Notes under the pieces: model-generated
Told to the model about the DNA's origin: nothing
The model's database searches: none
Seen by the model: the letters and a program-made list of their open reading frames with translations, nothing else
Origin: an uncultured bacterium
GTDB taxonomy: Bacteria; Desulfobacterota; Syntrophorhabdia; Syntrophorhabdales; JANXAF01
Assembly (NCBI GenBank): GCA_938084905.1
Contig: CALKEQ010000011.1
Location: 1-64,000, forward strand
DNA length: 64,000 nt
Reading direction: 5' to 3'
Shown here: positions 16,733-26,688 of the stretch, in pieces
How positions within the stretch are numbered: position 1 is the stretch's first letter
Layout of the letters: every line of letters starts with the position of its first letter
Position numbers and translations under genes: made by a program

Positions 16733-17398
16733 ATGATTCCATTGAAGGACAACATTCCCACGCGTACAGTTCCAATTATAACAGTTGGCATAATTGTTGT
16801 AAACATCTCCATTTTCATCTGGGAATCTCTTCTATTTCCAGAGGAAAGGGAGCAGGTTTTCAGGTATTTTGGACTGATCCCCAGGGAGCTGACCGTTGCT
16901 TTGGGATCAAGGATGGAACTCCTTCCGTACAATGTGATAACCATATTTACGTCGATGTTCTTGCACGGCGGACTTCTTCATCTCCTTGGAAATATGCTTT
17001 ACCTCTGGATTTTTGGGAACAATATAGAGGATTCGCTCGGTCACGGAAGGTTCCTTTACTTTTATCTACTTTCCGGCCTTTTTGCAGCATTGGCTCAGTA
17101 CCTTTACGACCCAATGTCAAATGTCCCGATGATTGGGGCCTCAGGAGCAGTCTCCGGGGTTCTCGGTGCCTACCTTGTACTCTATCCTACGGCAAGGGTG
17201 ATAACCCTTGTCTTTATCTTTATCTTCATAAAGATAATTGAGCTTCCAGCGCTTATTTTCCTCACGTTTTGGTTCTTCATGCAATTTCTCTATTCAAACA
17301 TAGAGGGGGTTGCCTGGTATGCCCACATAGGAGGATTTCTCTTCGGGCTCGTAGTTGCCAAGCCTTTTGCGAAAAGACACTACAGGAGAAGATGGTAA
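16733..17398 (+). CDS. Rhomboid-family intramembrane serine protease
   Basis: The 221-aa polytopic membrane protein has a conserved first-loop region, TSMFLHGGLLHLLGNMLYLWIFG (given here only as a landmark around residues 62-85), the catalytic serine in GASGAVSG (near residue 145) and the catalytic histidine in WYAHIGGFLFG (near residue 200). Six membrane helices are apparent, as in bacterial rhomboids. Substrates cannot be predicted. It is 12 bp upstream of the radical-SAM gene and may be co-transcribed with it. Confidence 0.93.
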   Translation: MIPLKDNIPTRTVPIITVGIIVVNISIFIWESLLFPEEREQVFRYFGLIPRELTVALGSRMELLPYNVITIFTSMFLHGGLLHLLGNMLYLWIFGNNIEDSLGHGRFLYFYLLSGLFAALAQYLYDPMSNVPMIGASGAVSGVLGAYLVLYPTARVITLVFIFIFIKIIELPALIFLTFWFFMQFLYSNIEGVAWYAHIGGFLFGLVVAKPFAKRHYRRRW

Positions 17399-17410
17399 TA
17401 AGGGCCCCAA

Positions 17411-18751
17411 TTGTTTCACGTGAAACATATCCACGCACTTCTGATTAACCCTTTTATTTACGACTTTTCAGCTTATAATTTCTGGTCTAAGCCGATGGGA
17501 CTTCTGTATGTCGGAAGTATTCTCAGAAGGAACGGGTTTAAAATATCCCTCATTGACTGTATGGAAGTTGACAAAAAGAGGAAAAAAGAGGATGGAAGGG
17601 GACATTACCTCAAGGAAAAGGTGGAGAAACCAAAGGCCTTATCGGGCATTGAAAAACCTTTCAGAAGGTACGGAATATCTCCTCAGGAGTTAAAGAGAAG
17701 GATGCTTGAGATAGAGAAGCCAGAGGTGGTCCTTGTAACTTCGCTTATGACCTATTGGTATGTTGGTACACTGGAGGTAGTAAAGATCGTAAGGGAGGTA
17801 TTCCCTCATTCCAAAATCGTTGTTGGTGGCATATATCCAACCCTGTGCGAGAATCATGCAAAGGAAAAAATGGAGATGGCTGACCTCGTTGTGAAGAACG
17901 ATGAACTTGACCTTTTTTACAGGTATTTGGAGGAGACCCTCTCAGTCAATTTGGAGTTCAAGCCGGGTGATTTAGAATTCAACATCTGGCCTTATCCAGC
18001 ATTTGACCTATACATGGATTTGGATTTTGTACCTATCGTCACCTCCTTTGGCTGCTACTTTCAATGCACTTACTGTGCGGCAAAATATCTCCATCCGAAA
18101 ATTAAAAAAAGAGATCCAAAGAACGTTATAGCTGAGATCTCTCACTGGGTATCACTCGGTGTAAAAAGATTTGTCCTTTACGACGATTGTTTCCTTCAGG
18201 ACAAAGAGAATCACGCTATTCCAATTTTAAACGGTCTAAAGTCCCTCTCAGGCGAGATTCAAATATTCAATCCGAATGGATTGAATGCACAATTTATAGA
18301 TTTTCAGGTTGGAGAGCTCCTTCTTCAGGCAGGTTTTAGAGAAGTGAGAATAGGGCTGGAATCGGCAAATCCACTTACCCAGAGAAGAACTGGAGGAAAG
18401 GTAGACAGAAGGATTTTCGAAAATGCGATCTCAGTTCTTAAATCTGTTGGTTTTAGAGGAAGGGATATCCACGTCTACCTTCTTGCAGGGATCCCCTTTC
18501 AGAGGTGGGAGGAGGTCAAGGAGGGAATCGACTACGTACTTGAGATGGGATGTCAACCCCATATAGCCGAGTATTCTCCCTGTCCCCATACGGAGATGTT
18601 TGAAAGGTTTAAGGCTTTCGCAAGATTTCCAATAGAAGAGGAGCCCCTTTTTCAGAACAATTCGGTTTTTCCATTTGCCTGGTCAGGATTCAAGGAGGAG
18701 GATCTCCAGTTTCTGAAGGGATATCTTAGGACGCGACTCAGTAACGTGTGA
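17411..18751 (+). CDS. B12-binding-type radical SAM protein
   Basis: The 446-aa protein has an N-terminal Rossmann-like domain of the cobalamin-binding kind (about 5-160: LLINPF, KPMGLLYVGSIL, KIVVGGIYPTL) and a radical-SAM core (about 180-400) whose cluster motif is SFGCYFQCTYCA (CxxxCxxC). This is the architecture of methyltransferase/oxidase-type B12 radical SAM enzymes; the substrate is unknown. The usual DxHxxG of strong cobalamin binders is not obvious, so B12 may not be bound. Translation seems to start at TTG 17411 with AAGGG upstream, putting the parS site in its first codons. It ends convergently, overlapping addB by 14 bp. Confidence 0.8.
   Translation: MFHVKHIHALLINPFIYDFSAYNFWSKPMGLLYVGSILRRNGFKISLIDCMEVDKKRKKEDGRGHYLKEKVEKPKALSGIEKPFRRYGISPQELKRRMLEIEKPEVVLVTSLMTYWYVGTLEVVKIVREVFPHSKIVVGGIYPTLCENHAKEKMEMADLVVKNDELDLFYRYLEETLSVNLEFKPGDLEFNIWPYPAFDLYMDLDFVPIVTSFGCYFQCTYCAAKYLHPKIKKRDPKNVIAEISHWVSLGVKRFVLYDDCFLQDKENHAIPILNGLKSLSGEIQIFNPNGLNAQFIDFQVGELLLQAGFREVRIGLESANPLTQRRTGGKVDRRIFENAISVLKSVGFRGRDIHVYLLAGIPFQRWEEVKEGIDYVLEMGCQPHIAEYSPCPHTEMFERFKAFARFPIEEEPLFQNNSVFPFAWSGFKEEDLQFLKGYLRTRLSNV
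17412..17427. promoter_or_regulatory. parS: parS centromere site (ParB-binding palindrome)
   Basis: The sequence TGTTTCACGTGAAACA is a perfect 16-bp palindrome and matches the widely conserved chromosomal parS consensus TGTTNCACGTGAAACA at every position. ParB loads here to organise and segregate the chromosome origin region. It overlaps the start of the radical-SAM gene and supplies its first codons (MFHVKH). Such sites are normally origin-proximal. No second copy was found in the window; other CACGTG words lack the flanking arms. Confidence 0.85.
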
Positions 18752-21497
18752 CCCATAGGGTTCCGCAAAAAGCCGTATAAGGGCAAAAAGGACAAGCCAG
18801 AAGTAGATTTGAGGGTGGCAAAAAAGGTTTATCCGGATTCCTTATTTCACCTATCGCCCTCTTCACTATTTCTTCCACAGTGTGGATTCCAGATTCCTCG
18901 TCTATTTTCTCGAAAGGGTCGACGAAAGAGTCTGCATCTAGGTTTTTCGATCCAAGAAGAACGTAGCGTCCCTTTAGTTCCCTTGGATTTTTTCCATACT
19001 TCTTCGCGTAGAGAAGGATGTAAATTGGTATTTGGAGGCTGGGTAGGTTGAAGGAACTACCCTCTATGGAATGGTCAGTTATTTTTTTTCCTAAAACGAA
19101 CTTCCCTTTGTCGCCAGATGTTTTGAAATCTAAAATCTCAACCCTTCCGTTTCTTTCCTGCACTAAGTCGATTCGAAAACTGAAGGGTACTCCAAAGAAC
19201 TCCTCCTCCACGTATTCTTCCACGTTAAGGATGCGTATCTTTTCTTTTTCCAATATTTTTGCAAGATAATCCAAATATTCGCACAGCCTTTTTTCAATCT
19301 GTCTCTTCGTTAAAAAAGCCTTTCCGTCAATGGATAGGCCGTATTTTTGAGAGAAGATCCTGTCTACTTCTTCTTTGATCTCGGAAAAAGGGAGAGAGTC
19401 GGGCCTAAGATACCTACCAACCCTTTTTTCGAAGAACCTCCTAAGTGAAAGATGGACTATGTTTCCAATCTCCGTCTTGTCAAGATCTTCTTCTTGGCTC
19501 TTTTCCTCCTTTATCTTCAAAACGTACCTCAGATAGAAGCGGATTCCGCACTCTAAATAATCGTCAATTGCGGAGGGTGAAAAAGTGACATCTTCAATGA
19601 GCCTCTGAAGTTTTGGATTCTTCTCAATAGGCGAAGGAGAGGTGTTCGAAAGATTGACAGAATAATTCACTCCACTTAGAATACCCATATCATCAAGTAT
19701 TTCCCCTTTTTTCCTCTCCATCTCCCATATTAGTTTCTCTAAAAACCTTGATCTTGTGCTTTCCGCGTTCTCTAGAAAAAGAAGGTGGACACTTTCCGCC
19801 CCACAGAGAAGGGTATTGAAATAGTGAAAGATGAGCCTTTCCCTATCCTTAGAAGTTGGAAGTCGAAGTAGCCTTCTTACGTTATGAGGGAGAAGGTAGT
19901 CCTCGTTTAGGTCTGGGAAGGTACCCTCGTTCAGATCGAGAAATATAACCGTAGGAAACTTAAGGTTACGAGTTTCAAGGAAACCCAAAATCTGAATCGG
20001 CGCCTTCGGGCTTCCCTCAAAGGGGAAGAAAGAAGAGGAAAGAAGTCTTTTGAAAAGATTAAAGTAGGAGGTTTTTTGCTCAAAGGAATGGGAGCTTAAA
20101 AGTGAGGAGGAGATCATCTCAAATTGAGTGAGATAGGCATTCGCATAAGGGTAAAAAAGAGGATGGTATGGAGCCGTACTTCGGCGAGAGATAAAGAGGA
20201 GAGCTGAGTGACATTTTTTGAAAAAATCGCCTATGTTCTCTATTTCGAAGAAAGGTTCGAGAAGATTTGAATGGATACTCTCTATGTACGTTCCTATATC
20301 TTTCTCTTTTAAGTCCACGTTCTTTTCAATCATCGACGGCAATTCATTCCTTATCCAGGAAAGGTCCGCGAATGCAAAGGAGACCTCCTTCTTAAGAATC
20401 TTCTCTATTTCGTGAATTACAGTCCTTCCCAACTCCGGTTTACCTCCGAGCTCAATGTTCTTGGTGTACGGGTGAAGAAGGAACTTTAAATATGACGGTA
20501 CATAGACCCTTTTTTCGCGACACCTCTCAAGGAGGTTAAAAAGGTTGAGGAAGAAACCGTAGATTGGGGTTCTTGTAAGTGGATAACCCATTGAGATGTT
20601 GTATTCATCCTTGGAGAGAAAGGAAATCCCATGCCTTAAGAGGGGGAAGAGGGCATCTGCCCTTGGCAAAACAATTGCCACATTGCCCTTTTTCTCCTTT
20701 TTCACTATTTCTCCCACTATCTTTGCCTCTCCGTGAAGATCAGGTGCGGAGTAAAAGTGGATGCTCCTTCCATCTTTCGTGATCTCCCCTTCTTCTTGAT
20801 AGACAAAAAGAAAACCCGGTCTGCTCGAAACTCTACTCAGTATTCTTTTTTCCGCCTCTGTAAGTGCAAAAAAACCGCAAAATATTAGACGAGAACAAAA
20901 AAGATGATCGTCAAGATCTTCGCATTCGGCAATTTCAACGTATCTCTTTGAACGGGTAGAGAGTCTCAACTTATCTATCTCCATGTAGAAAAGCTCGTAA
21001 ACAGTCGATAGAAAATGGATGTTCCCGAGTGAGCGATAAGGCACATTTATCAAAGAATCGACCTGTTTTAAGGTGGATGGTGGAACGTACTCTATGTAGA
21101 GCTCCTCTATAACACTAAATATCCTTTCACCTAAGGGGAAGAAGTTATCAAGCTCTAAAAGGCTATCCTTCAAGAGACCGTTTTCCTTTAAGATGCTGTA
21201 AATGATTGTTACTGCATCCATTGGTTCGATCGGTCTTTTTCCAAATATGCGGCTGTGAAGGTCAAAGATGAAGTCATCCATCGAGTATATTTTTGGAGGG
21301 ATATACGCTTTTCTTAATTTCTCGGCAAGTCTCAAACGGAGATAGTGGGCCGGACGCCTTCCAGGATAGACAACGGTATTCATCGAAAAATCTGAACCGG
21401 AATGGACAAGAAGCTCAGTCAGTACCTCCTGAACATCCCTTCCAGGCTCCACTCGAATAATTTTTTCCTCTTCTATGAAACTGACCTTCAAACCCAA
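18738..21497 (-). CDS. addB: AddB-like helicase/nuclease subunit with Fe-S-stapled PD-(D/E)XK nuclease
   Basis: The 919-aa protein has a degenerate UvrD-like region (about 1-600) and a C-terminal nuclease domain. Nuclease residues are seen in VEILDFKTSG (D and K of the motif). One Cys in YLECGIRFYLRY before the nuclease and three in CPFCPYTAFC at the end form the classic 4Fe-4S staple of AddB. With AddA it processes double-strand ends for RecA loading and degrades foreign DNA. Its start overlaps addA by 10 bp. It is smaller than B. subtilis AddB (about 1160 aa). The 3' end overlaps the radical-SAM gene convergently. Confidence 0.85.
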   Translation of the reverse strand: MGLKVSFIEEEKIIRVEPGRDVQEVLTELLVHSGSDFSMNTVVYPGRRPAHYLRLRLAEKLRKAYIPPKIYSMDDFIFDLHSRIFGKRPIEPMDAVTIIYSILKENGLLKDSLLELDNFFPLGERIFSVIEELYIEYVPPSTLKQVDSLINVPYRSLGNIHFLSTVYELFYMEIDKLRLSTRSKRYVEIAECEDLDDHLFCSRLIFCGFFALTEAEKRILSRVSSRPGFLFVYQEEGEITKDGRSIHFYSAPDLHGEAKIVGEIVKKEKKGNVAIVLPRADALFPLLRHGISFLSKDEYNISMGYPLTRTPIYGFFLNLFNLLERCREKRVYVPSYLKFLLHPYTKNIELGGKPELGRTVIHEIEKILKKEVSFAFADLSWIRNELPSMIEKNVDLKEKDIGTYIESIHSNLLEPFFEIENIGDFFKKCHSALLFISRRSTAPYHPLFYPYANAYLTQFEMISSSLLSSHSFEQKTSYFNLFKRLLSSSFFPFEGSPKAPIQILGFLETRNLKFPTVIFLDLNEGTFPDLNEDYLLPHNVRRLLRLPTSKDRERLIFHYFNTLLCGAESVHLLFLENAESTRSRFLEKLIWEMERKKGEILDDMGILSGVNYSVNLSNTSPSPIEKNPKLQRLIEDVTFSPSAIDDYLECGIRFYLRYVLKIKEEKSQEEDLDKTEIGNIVHLSLRRFFEKRVGRYLRPDSLPFSEIKEEVDRIFSQKYGLSIDGKAFLTKRQIEKRLCEYLDYLAKILEKEKIRILNVEEYVEEEFFGVPFSFRIDLVQERNGRVEILDFKTSGDKGKFVLGKKITDHSIEGSSFNLPSLQIPIYILLYAKKYGKNPRELKGRYVLLGSKNLDADSFVDPFEKIDEESGIHTVEEIVKRAIGEIRNPDKPFLPPSNLLLACPFCPYTAFCGTLWVTRY

Positions 21498-24400
21498 ACG
21501 ACCTTCCCCTCCTCGATGTACAGGATCAATCCTCTGATTTTCTTTTGCCCAAAGGTCGATTCTATTAGTTTCTTGTATTTTAGAACCTGTTCTTTGTGTT
21601 CTTCTTTTGGCTCACCGGTTTTGTACTCCACTACTGTCACCTCATCACTGTCTATAAGGATTCTATCTATCCGATAGAGGTTTCCCTCCTTGTCGGCAAT
21701 CTGGAATTCGTTTTTTACTTCTCTTTCGGGTTTTCTTTCAAAGAGGAAGGAGGTATGGGGCAATGTGAAAAGAGAGAAGATCTCTTCCGAGAGAGCTGAA
21801 AGATCCCCGTTAAAGCCAACCTCTTCTGCCAGTCTTTCAAGTTTACTTTTTATCTCATAGAAGGTATATCCATCAGCGTATTCTATTGAGGAGAGAATCC
21901 TGTGAATAAAGTCTCCTTTCCTTGTCTCCTCTGAAGCTAAGGGAGTTAATCTTTGAACCTTGAAATCGAATGATGAGGGCTCATGGGTAAGAGGGATAGT
22001 CTTCTGGACAAAAGTCGGAGAGCTCTCTTTTTTACTCTTTTTTCCAATTTTCTTGTCAAATTGGAGTCTTAAAAAATCGAATGGGAAATCAGACTCTTTC
22101 TTTACGCTGCATATAAGGTAAAGTTCGTCGCTTGCCCTTGTGATGGCAACGTAAAGTAGATTCAGAAATTCGGCAATCAAAGATTCTTCCTTGCTGCGCC
22201 TTATCCTTTCGAGTTTTTCATCCCACTTACAGAGACTCCTCGTGAGTTTAATAATGGAAAAAGAGGATCCATCGTCCTCAATTACCTCGGAAGGCAAAAG
22301 GTTCCTGTAATTGAGTGCTTCAAGATACAGAAAAACCACTGGAAAACCGAGTCCCTTCGATTTGTGGACGGTCATAAGGGTTAGAGCATCTGATGATCTT
22401 GGAAGCGAAATATCGAAGATTGGCGATTCAGGATCTGAAGAGGAAAAAAATTCTATGAAATCCTTGACATTTCCGTAACCTTTAGCCTCAAAGGCGGCTG
22501 TAATTTCGAGAAGCTTTAAAAGATGTGCTTCCTCTTTGGAAAAAAGCCTAAAGAGGTTGAACTTCTCGTAAATGACGGAGAGGAGATCGTAGACGGGCAG
22601 GTAACCTGCAAGCTTGAAGATGTCCTCAAAATCAGCTTTCCACAGGTGCGAAAATCTACTTCGAAAGGTTTCGTAAAGAGGTTTTTTTTCAATCTCTTTT
22701 TTTCTCTCAAGGAACAGATCTTGAGGGTCGAAGGAATCCCCCCTCTCTTCTAACACGAATCTGTAAAGATCGCTCAGGATGAAACAGGAAAAGGAAAAAT
22801 CATCTGTCGGGGAATCGAGGAAAGACAGAAGAGCCAAAATCTCGTGAACTATTTTCCTGTACCTTATATCCAAGCTGCTGTAAGAGATAAAGGGTATTTT
22901 CTCTCCGTTCGGAAGGGATGCTCTATTGAGCAACGATGCGATCTTTGTGATCTGGTCATTTTTCCTTGCAAGTAAGGCAATATCCCTGAAAGAGTACCCC
23001 CTCTGAGTAAGATCAACTATCTGGGAGAGAATGTAATCTTTTAACTCTTCATCATTTCCATACTCGATTTTTTTCACCTCAACGTACCCTCCCTCTTCTC
23101 GAGGAAGCTGAGCGATCTCATTTAGTCCTGTGAGTTGAAGTGCATCCTCGTAGGTAGATGTGAGGATTTGGTTTTTGAGAAAAAGATCCTCAACAAAATC
23201 GACTATGTTTTTTTTGCTTCTCCAGTTAATGTTCAGTTTTTCAATTTTCACGTTTTTACCAACTGAGCAAAAAGGATTCTGCTCTTCAAGTTTCCTCATG
23301 ATCGTATAGTCAGCCCCTCTGAAGCTGTATATGGCCTGTTTTGTGTCTCCAACTACGAAAAGACTGCCTCCTGAGGAGAGGGAATTTCCAATTAAAGTTT
23401 TGAGGTTACACCACTGGATTGGAGAGGTATCCTGGAACTCGTCGATGAAGAAATGATAAATAGTTTCGCCAAGTTTAAAGTAAACGTCAGGAACGATTTC
23501 CGCACTGATATTTTCTGAGATCTTTCTGTTTATATCCTCGATGAATACCTTTCTCTCCCTTCTCTTTACTTCCTCAAGGTTGTCCTTTAGCCGCTCAAAG
23601 AGATCCACATAGGGGCTATAGAATGACCGTGAATAGAGAGAAACATACTGGGAGATTATACTTTTAAGTCTACTCCAAAGCTCTTCGGCCTTTTGGTATC
23701 CTTCTTGCTTGAAGGCTTCCCTCTTAGGAGGCTTATTTATTGGAAGGTCCCTTTCGCAAAGGTCAGCGAATTCTAAAAAATTTCTGGAAGCCAATGCACG
23801 TGAAATTCTATTTTCAACATTTGAAGATGACCTAAAATTAAGGCCATAATCCTCTTTCAATTTCAGGATCTCTACTGCCAGCTCCTCCATCTCTCTTTCG
23901 TATCTAAAAATTTTCTCTTTATCCTCAAAGGGTTTCATGTTAGAGTGGGTTCTCGTATAGAAGGTGTAGAGATCTTCCAGCTTATTAAGTATGTCCCTTT
24001 TTGGATTCCAAAGGTAGGATCTCCTCTGACCCTCCAAAATCCGCAGTAGTTCTGATAAAAAAGTGGTTCCTTCCGGTGAAAGGACAAGACTGTCGATAGT
24101 TATATCGAGTGCGTACTCCATTAGACCTCTCTCACTGAAAGAGAATTCAACCTCTGGCGGGTAGTTTAGATTCAGTGCCTCTGCCCTGAAAATCTTCGCC
24201 ATGAAGCTGTCTATAGTACTGACCTGAAAATCGGAGTAATTCTCAATTATCTCAAGGATTTTCTCGTTAGCTCTCTCCGCTATATCCCCTTCGTCGAATG
24301 AGAGTAGCTCTTTCATTCCCTCCCATGTATCTTTGTCTCTGAAGTAAAGCTTTTTAAGTATTTTTATGATCCTTCCCCTTATCTCATTTGCGGCGTTATT

Positions 24401-24568
24401 CGAGAAAGTGATGGCAAGCATGTTCCTTAGGCCGCTTGACGGTATAGATTCTGAGAGTAGAAACTGGACGTACCTTTTTGCTAGTGCGTCAGTTTTGCCT
24501 GAGCCTGCCGATGCCTTTACTATTCTTATGTGTGGAAACTCTAACTCTGTATCTTTTTCAGATACCAT
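21488..24568 (-). CDS. addA: AddA-like UvrD-family helicase-nuclease
   Basis: The 1026-aa subunit is the motor and second nuclease of the AddAB complex. Motifs are Walker A (KASAGSGKT, near residue 18), TFSNNAANEIRGR, DEFQDTSP, VGDTKQAIYSFRGAD, NWRSKKNIV, TVHKSKGL and YVAITRASDELYL, followed by a C-terminal PD-(D/E)XK nuclease (RIDRILID, VVEYKTGEPKEEH). The gene begins one base after the stop of the upstream helicase and overlaps addB, giving a three-gene operon. Confidence 0.9.
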   Translation of the reverse strand: MVSEKDTELEFPHIRIVKASAGSGKTDALAKRYVQFLLSESIPSSGLRNMLAITFSNNAANEIRGRIIKILKKLYFRDKDTWEGMKELLSFDEGDIAERANEKILEIIENYSDFQVSTIDSFMAKIFRAEALNLNYPPEVEFSFSERGLMEYALDITIDSLVLSPEGTTFLSELLRILEGQRRSYLWNPKRDILNKLEDLYTFYTRTHSNMKPFEDKEKIFRYEREMEELAVEILKLKEDYGLNFRSSSNVENRISRALASRNFLEFADLCERDLPINKPPKREAFKQEGYQKAEELWSRLKSIISQYVSLYSRSFYSPYVDLFERLKDNLEEVKRRERKVFIEDINRKISENISAEIVPDVYFKLGETIYHFFIDEFQDTSPIQWCNLKTLIGNSLSSGGSLFVVGDTKQAIYSFRGADYTIMRKLEEQNPFCSVGKNVKIEKLNINWRSKKNIVDFVEDLFLKNQILTSTYEDALQLTGLNEIAQLPREEGGYVEVKKIEYGNDEELKDYILSQIVDLTQRGYSFRDIALLARKNDQITKIASLLNRASLPNGEKIPFISYSSLDIRYRKIVHEILALLSFLDSPTDDFSFSCFILSDLYRFVLEERGDSFDPQDLFLERKKEIEKKPLYETFRSRFSHLWKADFEDIFKLAGYLPVYDLLSVIYEKFNLFRLFSKEEAHLLKLLEITAAFEAKGYGNVKDFIEFFSSSDPESPIFDISLPRSSDALTLMTVHKSKGLGFPVVFLYLEALNYRNLLPSEVIEDDGSSFSIIKLTRSLCKWDEKLERIRRSKEESLIAEFLNLLYVAITRASDELYLICSVKKESDFPFDFLRLQFDKKIGKKSKKESSPTFVQKTIPLTHEPSSFDFKVQRLTPLASEETRKGDFIHRILSSIEYADGYTFYEIKSKLERLAEEVGFNGDLSALSEEIFSLFTLPHTSFLFERKPEREVKNEFQIADKEGNLYRIDRILIDSDEVTVVEYKTGEPKEEHKEQVLKYKKLIESTFGQKKIRGLILYIEEGKVVWV

Positions 24569-24569
24569 C

Positions 24570-26180
24570 CTAGATGTTGAAGAGTCTCATCTTTTTCTCT
24601 TTTTTCATTATTGGGCTTATCCGTTCTATGGCAGAGGGGGGAAGTTCCCCTAAGAATGGAGAAGGGGTCCTATTCTGACTATGGATTAAAAAGAGTTCAT
24701 CTTTTGCCCTTGTCATACCGACGTAGAGAAGTCTTCTCTCTTCTTCAATATCGCCACTTGAGGAAAGTGGTATGTGCCCATCATCAAGAGCCACTATGAA
24801 GACACAGGAGAACTCAAGGCCCTTTGCCCTGTGTATTGTAGTTAAGGTAACTGAGTCTGAAGATGGATCAAAATCATCGCTCGCATCAAGAAGGCAGAGC
24901 TCGTTTACAAGCTCATCCATAGGTGTAAGGGGGAAAAGCCTTTTTGCGAGTTCGACAAGCGGAGCGAGATCGATTGGGAAAGAGCACCTTTCGAAGAACT
25001 CTTTAGGGTAAAGGCGGCCTAAAGATTCACCATCTTTTTCTCTGAGCGTGTTTTTTATGTACCCTATTAGTCTAGGTAAAGAAGAGGAGTTCTCCTCAAG
25101 CCTTTCACCTATAATCTGATATGGAATCCCAGACTTCTCAAAGGACCTTTTTAAGGAAAGTCCATCATGGTGGGTTCTAAATAGAACGGCAAAGTCAGAA
25201 AAACTGAGTCCGCCTTTTTTCTCCCTGCGGTTAATTACGCGCAAATGGCTAATCCCACCGATCCTTTTTTCTATCTCTTTAACTATGAAGTCACCGGTCA
25301 TCGAAGAATGGGGGAGTGTGACCACTTTTACGGGTGATGAACCCTCCCTCTTTGCGATAATTGGATTATCGAGTCTCATTTTGTTATTTCTGATTAAGCC
25401 ATAGGAAGCCTCAGCTATTGTTTTTACGCATCTGTAATTTTCAGTTAGCCGTATTATTTCACAGTCCGGGTAGTCTCTTAAAAGATCGAGGAAAATTTTT
25501 ACGTCAGATCCCCTGAAACCGTATATTGATTGGTCAGCATCTCCAACAGCGCACAGGAAGCTTCCATGGAGACGTACAAGTTTGGATATAAAATCGTATT
25601 GGGCTCTATTGAGATCCTGAAACTCGTCAACTATGACGTATTCTATCCGGTTTTTCCATTCCAAATTTTCGAGGAAGAGACCCGCAAAAAGGATCAGATC
25701 CTCAAAGTCAAACAATTTCTTTTCTCTCAAACTCTTTTGATAGGCCTCGTAAATAGTCCCATCTTCATTAAAAATCATGCAGTTCTTTATCCTCTGTATT
25801 TTTTTCAACTCCATCCTTGCCCTTCTTTCGTCTTTTAAAATATCCTTCAAAATTTCCAGCTGATGATCTCTGTCTATTACGTGGACCTCCTCTCCCAAAT
25901 ATTCCTTTATCAACTTAAGCCCGAGCTTATGGATCGTACCTACAAAGACAGCCGAATTTTTTTCTTTCGCGTATCTATTTATCCTTTCCTTTAACTCAGA
26001 TGCAGCTCTGTTGGTAAAAGTTATTGAGATGATTGAGGACGGGTCGACACCATTCTCGATTAAGTACGCTATCTTTCTTGCAATTGAGTAAGTTTTTCCT
26101 GTACCCGGACCAGCCACAAGGAGGATGTGTCCGCATACTTTTTTACAGAACCTTTCTTGGCTCTCATTCAGTTCTTTCAC
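24570..26180 (-). CDS. Compact UvrD/Rep-type SF1A DNA helicase
   Basis: All SF1A motifs are present in only 536 aa: Q motif (LNESQ), GPGTGKT, TFTNRAASELKERI, IVDEFQDLNRAQ, GDADQSIYGFRGSD, LTENYRC, TTIHRAKGLEF and LLYVGMTRAKDELF. UvrD and PcrA are usually 650-750 aa, so accessory regions are trimmed. It is the first gene of the helicase-addA-addB operon, which suggests work on DNA ends or repair together with AddAB. An independent role as the housekeeping UvrD is also possible. Confidence 0.85.
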   Translation of the reverse strand: MKELNESQERFCKKVCGHILLVAGPGTGKTYSIARKIAYLIENGVDPSSIISITFTNRAASELKERINRYAKEKNSAVFVGTIHKLGLKLIKEYLGEEVHVIDRDHQLEILKDILKDERRARMELKKIQRIKNCMIFNEDGTIYEAYQKSLREKKLFDFEDLILFAGLFLENLEWKNRIEYVIVDEFQDLNRAQYDFISKLVRLHGSFLCAVGDADQSIYGFRGSDVKIFLDLLRDYPDCEIIRLTENYRCVKTIAEASYGLIRNNKMRLDNPIIAKREGSSPVKVVTLPHSSMTGDFIVKEIEKRIGGISHLRVINRREKKGGLSFSDFAVLFRTHHDGLSLKRSFEKSGIPYQIIGERLEENSSSLPRLIGYIKNTLREKDGESLGRLYPKEFFERCSFPIDLAPLVELAKRLFPLTPMDELVNELCLLDASDDFDPSSDSVTLTTIHRAKGLEFSCVFIVALDDGHIPLSSSGDIEEERRLLYVGMTRAKDELFLIHSQNRTPSPFLGELPPSAIERISPIMKKEKKMRLFNI

Positions 26181-26189
26181 AGAAGAAGT

Positions 26190-26639
26190 TTACTCAATCT
26201 CTATCTTAATTTCCTTTGGGAGGCTTTTTTTCAGTTTTGGCATGACTATCCTTAGGACCCCGTCTCTGTACGAGGCTTTCGCTTTATCAGCAATCACCTC
26301 TGCGGGCAGTACGATCGTCCTTTGGAAAAAACCGTGAAACCTCTCAGATCTGAACAGACTCTCAGATTCGAGCTCCTCTTCCCTTTTCCTCTCTCCTCTT
26401 ATTGTAAGCTTATCTTCAGAAACTGTGATTGAGACATCTTTCGGCTCTATAGCTGGTAAATCAGCGTAAATAACTATATTCTCCGGGGTCTCAAGGACAT
26501 CGACTGGAAAAGTCCATCCTTCCTCCTCAATTGAGGGAAAAACGGGTCGACCAAAGAACTGCTCGAAGATCCTATCCATCTCCTCCTTCAAAGAGAGAAA
26601 ATCGTCTTCCCAGAATGATTTCCAGGGTGAGATAGGCAT
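26190..26639 (-). CDS. Small heat-shock protein (Hsp20/alpha-crystallin family)
   Basis: The 149-aa chaperone has an N-terminal arm (WKSFWEDDFLSLKEEMDRIFEQFF), the alpha-crystallin domain (about 43-135: VDVLETPENIVIYADLP, GERKREEE, FFQRTIVLP, YRDGVLRIVMPK) and a C-terminal IKIEIE tail that can serve as the IxI oligomerisation motif. It has its own likely promoter and a strong ribosome-binding site (AAGGAGGAAG). It lies 9 bp upstream of the helicase operon. Confidence 0.95.
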   Translation of the reverse strand: MPISPWKSFWEDDFLSLKEEMDRIFEQFFGRPVFPSIEEEGWTFPVDVLETPENIVIYADLPAIEPKDVSITVSEDKLTIRGERKREEELESESLFRSERFHGFFQRTIVLPAEVIADKAKASYRDGVLRIVMPKLKKSLPKEIKIEIE

Positions 26640-26688
26640 CTACTTCCTCCTTAGTTTTTTCTTTAATTCTCCCCTTCTTTTTTCTATA

